Position numbers and translations under genes: made by a program. DNA of 15,554 nucleotides from an uncultured Collinsella sp. (GTDB taxonomy: Bacteria; Actinomycetota; Coriobacteriia; Coriobacteriales; Coriobacteriaceae), in NCBI GenBank assembly GCA_900554465.1, contig USHF01000014.1, forward strand, positions 1-15,554, written 5' to 3'. Below are positions 1 through 5,823 of this stretch, piece by piece (the first letter of the stretch is position 1; each line of letters opens with the position of its first letter). The notes beneath the pieces are model-generated. The model searched no databases and had not been told where the DNA came from. It saw nothing but the letters and a program-made list of their open reading frames with translations.

Positions 1-34
1 GTCGTCGGCAGCGTCAGATGTGTATAAGAGACAG
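1..34 (+). other. Nextera read-1 adapter left on contig end (artefact)
   Basis: Bases 2-34 match the Illumina Nextera read-1 transposase adapter; bases 16-34 are the 19-bp Tn5 mosaic end AGATGTGTATAAGAGACAG. Base 1 is probably the last base of the index side. This is library sequence, not genome. It adds a false LSLIHI tail to the minus-strand protein that runs off this end, and a false MYKRQ start to a plus-strand frame. Confidence 0.98.
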
Positions 35-1348
35 CTCCTCATCGATCAAAAGCGCCTCACGCGTTTGTGCGGCGGCGCTCCGAATGTGCCCCAGCTGACT
101 CAAATCGATATCGATCTTGACTGGCTGGTGCGCGGCGTCCCACGAAAGCCATGCCACGACCTCGTCATCGATGATCTTGGCCAGATATTTGGGGACCTTC
201 TCCTCCTTCAGGGGATGGGTGGGGTCTAGGGCCAGGCGCAGGCGTTGGTCGCAGGCGCGCATCATCTCACCGAGCTTGCTGCTTTTTTGTCTGCTGCCGT
301 GGATGCGCATGCATTCCCAAAAGCCATTTTGGCAGCGGTAGATGTGAATGGGGTCCAGGCGATATTCGCAGTCCTCGTGGCGATTAGGCGCAAAGAACAC
401 GGCCGAGGCAAACATGGTGTAGGGCATGGCCGTCTCCTCCCCAAACAAGCTCGCTACGATGCCGGTCTTTCGGTGCGTGTCATAGTAGCGCGCCATACGG
501 ACATACACGGCGCATGCCACGTGGCGCAGGTCGCGATGGTGGGAACGGTCGAGCCGTGAGTTATTCAGGTTGTACGTGGAGAGGGCGTTTATAGCGGTCA
601 TGAGTCGCTCCTCGCCTGCCTCGTCGGGCGGAAGGGGGAGCGTGGGCTCGGAGGTCTTGCGACGCGCAGGCGCCAGGTCTGACGGCGTTGGCGCGGGCGC
701 AAGGTCTCGCGCCGCACGCCGCAGCTCGATAAGGGCGTTGTCGAACATGACGGTTTTAGAGTCGCGAAGCAGCTTGGGGTCGAGTCCGTGGAACACGGCG
801 TAGTCCTGCAGCCACACGCGTGCAAACCGGTCGATGCCGGGCTCGAAGGCGCGGTAGGCATCCCAAAAGGCCTTGATTTTGTTAAAACCATCGAGTGGGT
901 CATCTACGCCAATGCCACAGATCAGCTCATAGAGATACAGGAAGGCAAAGGACGTAGACGTTTCCTCGACGGTTCCGCGGCGCACTTGTGCACGCCAGGT
1001 AAAGTAGCCGCGCAGTTGCCGGTCGCTCATGGCGTTGTAGGTGGGAAAGTACGACTTAAAGGTACCGTTGTAGGGGCAGTCGTCCTCAAAGTCGGCCATC
1101 AGCAGGCCTTGGCGGTAGAAAAGCTCGGCTTCCGAAAGCCAGCGACCCGCGCCGCCTTTGGGGTCATCCTGCCAGCGCGATATCTCGCGCATCTTGCGGT
1201 ACTGGTCGGGGAGGAAGTTCTGCATCTGACGACCAGTTTTGAGAATCGGCTCGTCAGCATAGACTTCGTTTGAGAAGCGAGCAGACTGATGGGTCCGGGC
1301 CTCGGCCATAATGCGCTCGATGAGCATCTTGATGTCCTGGTCGGCCAC
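35..1348 (-). CDS. TerB_N / TerB_C domain protein, 3' truncated by contig end
   Basis: The visible 438 residues match the architecture of proteins with TerB_N and TerB_C domains, associated by name with tellurite resistance but of unsettled cytoplasmic function. Residues about 40-150 carry the family pattern (FLPDQYRKM, SEAELFYRQGLLM, YFPTYNAMSDRQLRGYFTWR, FLYLYELI). A Pro-rich linker spans about 215-245. A second helical region (INALSTYNLNNSRL, a TMFASAVFF stretch) follows, and residues from about 410 (IDIDLSQLGHIRSAAAQTREALL) look like the start of TerB_C. The rest of TerB_C is missing because the contig ends in adapter. The start is GTG at 1348, with a GGAGAGGAGA ribosome site just upstream. 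It lies 88 bases after the DUF554 gene on the same strand and may be cotranscribed. No catalytic residues are assignable and no other ter genes are seen. Confidence 0.8.
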
Positions 1349-1436
1349 CGTCTCTCCTCTCCTAACGCAGCTTCGGTGACCTCATATCATAGCACAGCAT
1401 CAAACAGGTGTTCGAGATACCGCTACGTAGATAGAT

Positions 1437-2153
1437 TTAGAACAGGAGGGCATAGATGACGGCTATGACAACGGAGGGGAGCATATTGGCCGTGCGGAAG
1501 GTCTGAGGACGGATGAGGTTGACTCCGACGCAGAAGATGAGCATAGAGCCCACGAGCGATAGGCTGTCGAGGGCGGCGGCGGTCATGATGGGGGAGAGCG
1601 CGCCGGCAAACAGCGTAATCGTTCCCTGGAATACGGCAACGGGAAGGGCGGAGAAGATGCAGCCGCGGCCGAGTGAGGCCGTCATGGTGCAGACGATGAT
1701 GCAGTCCAGCGCTCCCTTGAGGGCGAGCGTGGACCAGTCGCCGAGCAGGCCGTCTTGGATTGATCCCACGATAGCCATGGCACCGATGCAGACGGTCAAC
1801 GATGTCGAGACAAAGGCATTGGTGAACTCGTTGTCTCCCTCGCTGCCGGTTTTGCGCTTGAGCCATTCGCCCAGGTTTTCGATGCCGGCTTCCAGGTTTA
1901 TGGCCTCGCCGATGAGCGAGCCAAGGGCAAACGAGACGATGAGCATGGTGGTGCCGGTGGTCGCCAGCGTTTTCCCGTCAATGACGAGCATCTTTTGCAT
2001 GGTGCCGCCCAATCCGATAAACAGAACGCACAGCCCCGACGCCTTCATGAGCGTGTCTTGGATGCGGGGCGTGATAAAACGTCCGCCTATAAGGCCCAGC
2101 AGTCCGCCCGCAATCAAAAGCGCGACGTTGATGATCGTTCCCAAACCCGGCAT
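1437..2153 (-). CDS. DUF554 family integral membrane protein (YqgA-like)
   Basis: This 238-aa hydrophobic protein has about six to seven membrane segments and matches the DUF554 family, whose transport or other role is not established. Recognisable are the N-terminal GTIINVALLIAGGLLGLIGG glycine-rich helix, the GLCVLFIGLGGTMQ segment, LIVSFALGSLIGEAINLE, and the conserved region around FVSTSLTVCIGAMAIVGSIQDGL. Length is normal for the family. The start is ATG at 2153, because AGGAGGG lies four bases upstream and the protein begins directly with the first membrane helix; the frame stays open to 2222, but those 23 extra residues do not look like family sequence. A 7-bp inverted repeat in an AT-rich patch 70-95 bases upstream may be its promoter or operator. 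Confidence 0.88.
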   Translation of the reverse strand: MPGLGTIINVALLIAGGLLGLIGGRFITPRIQDTLMKASGLCVLFIGLGGTMQKMLVIDGKTLATTGTTMLIVSFALGSLIGEAINLEAGIENLGEWLKRKTGSEGDNEFTNAFVSTSLTVCIGAMAIVGSIQDGLLGDWSTLALKGALDCIIVCTMTASLGRGCIFSALPVAVFQGTITLFAGALSPIMTAAALDSLSLVGSMLIFCVGVNLIRPQTFRTANMLPSVVIAVIYALLF

Positions 2154-2222
2154 GAGCCCTCCTGTATTGATGCCAACGTGGCAATCGTAGCAGAACGAAA
2201 TGCGAGGCACATCGCGACTCAT

Positions 2223-2248
2223 CTAATACGTTATATAAGTGGTATTAG
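2223..2248 (-). promoter_or_regulatory. Inverted repeat, possible operator/promoter of the DUF554 gene
   Basis: A perfect 7-bp inverted repeat, CTAATAC and GTATTAG, is separated by 12 AT-rich bases. On the minus strand the spacer contains TATAAC, a possible -10 element, 70-95 bases before the DUF554 start. AT-rich symmetry within an otherwise GC-rich region is typical of a repressor-type operator, but no clear -35 box is seen and the regulator is unknown. Confidence 0.35.
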
Positions 2249-2271
2249 GAATGATGCGCAGCATTTAAGCC

Positions 2272-3702
2272 TCAGGTGGTTGTCGGGACATAGGGATAGT
2301 AGTCAAAGCGCAGTGTCATAAGCCGCTGTGGGGATTCAACAGCCGCGGCGATGATATTGGCATCGCGGGCACGATCAAACCCTTCGAGTTCGATCTGATA
2401 CGAGACGTCTTGCATAATGTCCAGACGGCGCCAGGCTAGAAGTGTGTCGCCATCGAATTCCAAGGTCTTGCCTCCGTCTGGGGCAACGGCGTATAGACGC
2501 AGTTTAGCGGTGGTTGCAGGGTCGACAACCGTGACCTTTTTAATTTCGTTTCGAGTATTCTTGGCGCCCAACAAGGTGAGCAGTGTTGGGGCCACGACCT
2601 CGCCCGATGGCAAAAAGACGACTTCGATGGATTCGGGAAATGCGATGATGGCCGACTTGCGGACGGGCTGATTGGCGGCGGCAACTTCGATGTTTGCAGC
2701 ATCGATGACCTCTGTGTGGTCGAGGGCGGCAAGCACGCAGCAGTTACCTTCATCGATCTCCTGAGGATCAGCAAGCCCCAGACTGTCCGCGAGCTCGGGA
2801 TCGTTTGGACCGGTAGCGGGCTCATTCGGTGCTTCGAAAGAAGCTGGGACGCTGTTTGTCGGCGACGGCGTGTCGCCCGCACCTGCTTCTTTGTCCGTGC
2901 TCTCTTCTTGTATGGTTGCGTTGATGGGTTCGTCGTTTGAGGGGAGCGTCTTGGCGTCAAGCGCGGAGGGGACAATCCCGACGGCTCCGGATCCGTTCCA
3001 CTCCATCTCGAGAAGCGCCGGGTCGGCAAGAATGCGTTGCCTGCCTAGCGTGTGGGTATCGATCGCAATAGGGCCTGCCTCCGTCCCGCGCGTAAGGCTG
3101 AGCGATCCGGCCGGCTTCTCGAAATGAATGTCTGTGTCTTCGGTGCTGGCGGCGTAGAACAGCAGGGATGCTTCTCCCGCCGCGATGGCATCGGTGCCCG
3201 CCTTGGTCAGCCGCAGCGATGCCGTGAATGAGAGGGTGGGCTGCACATCGTCTGCATTCGCGGCGGCGCAGCCCAGACATATACCGCCTCCTTTCTCGAA
3301 AAACGCACCGTCGAAGGCGACCTTCGCTCCGTTCGCCGAGTCATCGACCGAAGCGATATCGATGCGCAACCCCAAATCGCACGGATCGCCATCTGCATCG
3401 AGCACAATCGAGCGCCACGTGCAGACGGCGCACCCCGCCTGGGAGCCGTTTGCCTTGTTCGAACGATTGATATCCACGACTATCGAGCCGTCCGTATTAC
3501 GACGAAGGCATCCCGAGGTTGAGATTGCGGCCTGTGCGAACGAAAAACGCTTGCACGCAATGGCGCTCGACGGATTTGGTGCGGAGCTTAGGGCTGCTGG
3601 TAAGGAGTCTGCCATGACGGGAGTCGCCCAAGCGGCGACAGGCGTTCCGGTTGCGAGCGCGCCGCAGAGTGCGACGAGGGGCAAAAGGTTCTTCGATGCC
3701 AT
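2272..3702 (-). CDS. Secreted cysteine-rich surface protein, function unknown
   Basis: This 476-aa protein has a signal peptide (residues 1 to about 26, or to 32) and is predicted to be exported. The mature N-terminal half has seven cysteines (C50, C65, C91, C94, C108, C142, C145), including CAVC and CLGC pairs that could form disulfides or bind metal. Residues about 250-318 form an acidic, Pro/Ser-rich linker. Residues about 335-475 form a beta-rich C-terminal domain whose hydrophobic pattern (FPESIEVVFLPSGEVVAPT, then an xxN turn, then LRLYA, ending MTLRFDYYPYV) resembles the mature region of the 199-aa protein two genes upstream. There is no membrane anchor or sorting signal at the C-terminus. 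The start is ATG at 3702, with AAGGAG eight bases upstream. It is the last gene of the five-gene cluster, 18 bases after the 93-aa gene. I do not recognise a named family; an adhesin-like or structural role is inference. Confidence 0.75.
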   Translation of the reverse strand: MASKNLLPLVALCGALATGTPVAAWATPVMADSLPAALSSAPNPSSAIACKRFSFAQAAISTSGCLRRNTDGSIVVDINRSNKANGSQAGCAVCTWRSIVLDADGDPCDLGLRIDIASVDDSANGAKVAFDGAFFEKGGGICLGCAAANADDVQPTLSFTASLRLTKAGTDAIAAGEASLLFYAASTEDTDIHFEKPAGSLSLTRGTEAGPIAIDTHTLGRQRILADPALLEMEWNGSGAVGIVPSALDAKTLPSNDEPINATIQEESTDKEAGAGDTPSPTNSVPASFEAPNEPATGPNDPELADSLGLADPQEIDEGNCCVLAALDHTEVIDAANIEVAAANQPVRKSAIIAFPESIEVVFLPSGEVVAPTLLTLLGAKNTRNEIKKVTVVDPATTAKLRLYAVAPDGGKTLEFDGDTLLAWRRLDIMQDVSYQIELEGFDRARDANIIAAAVESPQRLMTLRFDYYPYVPTTT

Positions 3703-3720
3703 GGGGTCTCCTTAGCTAAT

Positions 3721-4002
3721 TTAGTGCGGCCTGTCCGTGTTTCGTTTCTGGCTGCGTTTGATGTGCAGACCGAGGCCGGCGGTTCCCGCGCCTGCTGTCG
3801 TGGCGCCTGCTGCCAAGAGGCATCGTCTGTCGTCTGTCTGTGCCAACGGTTCCTTGCAGTTGCCGCGGTCGAGCTCCGAGAGGTCGACCGTCACCTGCGT
3901 GGCGGCCTGCGCCTGTTCTTGCTGGGCAAAGGCCATGGCTGGCCCAAACGCTAGGATACTGACGGCGGTGGCCAGGGCGACGGCCTTATGCCGTGTGCGC
4001 AC
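3721..4002 (-). CDS. Small exported protein with C-terminal hydrophobic anchor-like tail
   Basis: This 93-aa protein has a signal peptide (RTRHK, a hydrophobic core, then AMAFA before QQE), leaving about 67 mature residues. Its tail reads as a sorting-signal look-alike: LAQTDD (residues 53-58), a 21-residue Ala/Gly-rich hydrophobic run (about 61-81), then KRSQKR. Gram-positive sortase substrates have LPxTG or LAxTG, a hydrophobic run and a positive tail; here the invariant Gly is Asp, so anchoring by sortase is uncertain and simple membrane retention is possible. Two cysteines (C49, C61) flank the motif. I chose GTG at 4002, which gives a clean signal peptide and overlaps the upstream stop by 17 bases, implying translational coupling; an in-frame TTG at 4032 is the alternative. 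No sortase gene is in the window. Confidence 0.65.
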   Translation of the reverse strand: MRTRHKAVALATAVSILAFGPAMAFAQQEQAQAATQVTVDLSELDRGNCKEPLAQTDDRRCLLAAGATTAGAGTAGLGLHIKRSQKRNTDRPH

Positions 4003-4585
4003 CGGGCTCGACCGTCCAGGTGATCGTTGCAACTTGATCGCCTTCGCCGGTTACGCGGAAGATGTCGCGCGTGACGCGGGCGACGTTTCCGCTTGTCTTG
4101 AGCTTAATTTTGTCCGTGCCGCCGGCAATGCCCTGGTAGCCCATGTCGAAGGCTGCATTCTTGGAAAGATCGAGGCCCGTTTCCTGCATTGCGGCGCTGG
4201 CGTTCTGGAGTGCGCCGTCGGGGCCGACCTTAAAGTCGATGGAATTCTGCGCGGTTCCGGCCTTGGCGTCGGCGGCAATGGTCCAGGTGTTCATGGCGTC
4301 GATCTTCATGTTGGTGACATGGATGCCGTAGGCCGAATGATTGTCGATGGTGGTCGCGTCTTCTGAGGGGCCCTGAAGCGTGCCGTCGGCCTTGGCGACG
4401 AAGGGAATAACCGTCGGAACTTTGAACTCTACGTTGTCGATCTCGGTCCTGACCATTACTTTCGTTGTTCCAGCGCGCCCGGCTGCCATAGCTGGCGTCG
4501 GGGCGGCGCCCATTGCGAGCGCGAGCGCGAGCCCTGCGCCCACGACGAGCGCTCTGGCTCCGTTCATGTTCCTGGTGATGTCCAT
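3986..4585 (-). CDS. Secreted beta-rich surface protein, function unknown
   Basis: This 199-aa protein has a signal peptide ending at about residue 35 (TPAMA before AGRAG). The mature part alternates short hydrophobic strands with polar turns: VEFKVPTVIPFVAKADGTL, TTIDNHSAYGIHVTNMKI, NTWTIAADA, a conserved-looking YQGIAGGTDKI turn, and an ATITWTVEP final strand. The pattern is like beta-sandwich surface proteins of Gram-positive bacteria with VPxxIPF and IxNxSxxxIxV blocks, and part of it recurs in the C-terminal domain of the 476-aa protein. It has no cysteine in the mature part and no anchor. The start is ATG at 4585, with AAAGGA seven bases upstream; a short GC hairpin lies just before the ribosome site. 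Its position after the membrane-anchored gene suggests it is a secreted subunit of the same assembly (inference). Confidence 0.75.
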   Translation of the reverse strand: MDITRNMNGARALVVGAGLALALAMGAAPTPAMAAGRAGTTKVMVRTEIDNVEFKVPTVIPFVAKADGTLQGPSEDATTIDNHSAYGIHVTNMKIDAMNTWTIAADAKAGTAQNSIDFKVGPDGALQNASAAMQETGLDLSKNAAFDMGYQGIAGGTDKIKLKTSGNVARVTRDIFRVTGEGDQVATITWTVEPGAHTA

Positions 4586-4605
4586 GGTCGTTCCTTTCTA
4601 TTCGC

Positions 4606-4622
4606 CGCGGGCCGTCCCCGCG
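4606..4622 (-). promoter_or_regulatory. Intercistronic GC hairpin before the 199-aa secreted protein gene
   Basis: CGCGGG and CCCGCG form a perfect 6-bp stem around a 5-base loop in the 90-base gap between the membrane-anchored gene and the 199-aa gene. No T-run follows on the minus strand, so it is not an intrinsic terminator. It sits about 10 bases before the ribosome site and could stabilise a processed downstream message or modulate translation (inference). Confidence 0.35.
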
Positions 4623-4675
4623 ATGATTGGACGAATGCTGATGAATTGCGCGCGGTGCCGCGTCGGCTGAAAAAG

Positions 4676-5185
4676 CTAGTTCTCGGTTTGCTCAACCCGT
4701 ACCTTGACACGTGTCGGATTGCCGTGGCTGTCGAGGGTCTTGGCATCGAGTGCCTGAATCTCGATGTATGCCTCGCCTTCTTTGATGTCGCCGGCGGGGC
4801 ACGTCTCGATTGTCTTGCCGGTCTCGACCACACCGGATTCGTACATGGTCTCGTCGTTTTGGATGACGCGGAATCGCTGGGGAAATTTATTGTCTTGGAC
4901 GTTTTGCACGTTGACGCGCAGCTTGCCGTCCTCCTGTAGCTGAGCGACCGGCGCGACCGAAATCGTCATCATGTTGTCGCGGACGATGGCATCGAGCTCA
5001 TCTTGGATTTCTTGTCGCGATTTGCCCTCTGCCGTCGTGACTGAGGCGCCCGCTTCGGGCACGGGCTGCGACTGCCAGGCGTATAGCCCTACGGCGATGA
5101 GGGCGCAGACGATAGCCAGGCAGACAACGACGAGTTTCTTGCGACGCCCCAGTCCTGCGAGGCGGGGCGGCTTCTTCGCACTCAT
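4676..5185 (-). CDS. Single-pass membrane protein with extracellular beta domain
   Basis: This 169-aa protein has a basic N-terminus (KKPPRLAGLGRRKK), one membrane helix at about 17-36, then an outward-facing domain. Residues about 55-72 are a charged helix. Residues 72-168 are beta-rich with the pattern FPQRFRVIQNDETMYESGVVETGKTIE, then CPAGDIKEGEAYIEIQALD, then a final strand. I recall a similar layout (a YP-Q-x-IY...YxSG-x-I block ending in a paired strand) in uncharacterised small membrane proteins near secreted surface proteins of Clostridia; that comparison is memory, not a search. The start is ATG at 5185, which overlaps the TGA stop of the 98-aa gene (ATGA, 4 bases), so the two are translationally coupled. 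It may tether or assemble the secreted partners encoded downstream (inference). Confidence 0.78.
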   Translation of the reverse strand: MSAKKPPRLAGLGRRKKLVVVCLAIVCALIAVGLYAWQSQPVPEAGASVTTAEGKSRQEIQDELDAIVRDNMMTISVAPVAQLQEDGKLRVNVQNVQDNKFPQRFRVIQNDETMYESGVVETGKTIETCPAGDIKEGEAYIEIQALDAKTLDSHGNPTRVKVRVEQTEN

Positions 5186-5478
5186 GCGGCGTCCTTGGTG
5201 GTGTAGACACGTGCGAACGTGGACGGGTCCGCTCCAAAGAGCATGTGAAGCATCAGGCGGCGCGAGTAGATGAGCTCGTCAAAGTCGTGAGGGAGCTCGA
5301 TGTCGTGGATACGCGCGATGTGGTGGGCGAGCGCCGAGAACGACTCGGGGTCGCAGATAACATCGGTGGTGACGTGGTAGACCGCCGTATCGGGGAACGC
5401 CTCTTCGTCGAAAGGCAGGAGATAGGGATCGTCGTCGACCTCGATGGCGACGCCGTACTGGGGCCAGTAATATGCCAT
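5182..5478 (-). CDS. Small soluble protein, first gene of the surface-protein cluster
   Basis: This 98-aa acidic protein has no signal peptide or membrane helix. It starts at ATG 5478 with GGGAGGTT just upstream, and its stop overlaps the next start (ATGA), so it is a real gene and belongs to the cluster. Residues 3-16 (YYWPQYGVAIEVDDDP) and a VYHVTTDVICDPESF stretch resemble the second half of PD-(D/E)XK nuclease-like domains such as DUF559/Vsr, where a D-x-x-WP-x-x-VAIEVD strand carries a catalytic acid. The N-terminal half of such a domain and the catalytic lysine are not visible, so activity is doubtful. It could instead be a stand-alone family. Why a cytoplasmic protein of this kind leads an operon of exported proteins is unexplained. 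Confidence 0.65.
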   Translation of the reverse strand: MAYYWPQYGVAIEVDDDPYLLPFDEEAFPDTAVYHVTTDVICDPESFSALAHHIARIHDIELPHDFDELIYSRRLMLHMLFGADPSTFARVYTTKDAA

Positions 5479-5499
5479 GGGAACCTCCCTGCTTCTGGG

Positions 5500-5523
5500 G
5501 CCAAAACTTCTATCGGTTTTGGC
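5500..5523 (-). promoter_or_regulatory. Perfect inverted repeat in the leader of the surface-protein cluster
   Basis: GCCAAAAC and GTTTTGGC are perfect 8-bp arms around an 8-base spacer, ending 21 bases before the 98-aa gene start. It is either a dimeric repressor operator or a leader hairpin next to the ribosome site. There is no T-run after it on the minus strand, so an intrinsic terminator is unlikely. Confidence 0.45.
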
Positions 5524-5552
5524 TGTCGACGCCGACCGTATCAGCCGCTACT

Positions 5553-5587
5553 TGACCAATTTCTGACCAAATGCTTGACGGATTGAC
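5553..5587. promoter_or_regulatory. Helically phased TGAC repeats, possible regulator sites
   Basis: TGACCAA begins at 5553 and again at 5564, followed by TGACGGA at 5576 and TGAC at 5584. The first three are spaced 11 and 12 bases apart, about one DNA turn, as for tandem binding of a response-regulator or similar protein. They sit centrally between divergent operons. No regulator gene is adjacent, so the assignment is inference. Confidence 0.3.
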
Positions 5588-5823
5588 ATCTCCGCAGGTA
5601 AAAGGTGGAAAAAATTACTTCAACTTTTTTCGAGCGACAATCGAGCGGTCGGCGACGGCGGGGCGATATGTGTCAAAAGCATCGTCTGCCGAGGAAATCA
5701 AGCCGCTCGCCGAATTGCACGAACGTAAAAATCGCCAATTATGGAGACGGTCTCGAACACGTCGACGAAACGATGCGGTAACATCTCCCTGCAAACACTG
5801 TAGTTAGCTAAAGGGGAGTTCGC

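Larger units (their letters stand above)
5479..5823. other. 345-base divergent intergenic region between the surface cluster and the lactate dehydrogenase operon
   Basis: I see no gene here. It must hold the promoters of both divergent operons. It contains an 8-bp inverted repeat at 5500-5523, a set of four TGAC elements at 5553-5587, an AT-rich patch at about 5600-5635, and a weak possible plus-strand promoter around 5715-5745. Ribosome site AAGGGGAG for the dehydrogenase gene lies at its right end. No convincing sigma-70 promoter could be fixed by eye. Confidence 0.6.

Noticed and set aside
20..229. Short plus-strand frame beginning MYKRQ
   Set aside because: Its start is inside the sequencing adapter, and it lies antisense to the TerB-family gene.
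1513..2190. Plus-strand open frame of 225 codons opposite the DUF554 gene
   Set aside because: It is the low-complexity Ser/Pro/Met-rich antisense of a membrane protein gene and has no ribosome site or family pattern.
3737..4366. Plus-strand open frame of 209 codons across two surface-cluster genes
   Set aside because: It spans two minus-strand genes with good signal peptides and ribosome sites, and its sequence has no recognisable pattern.
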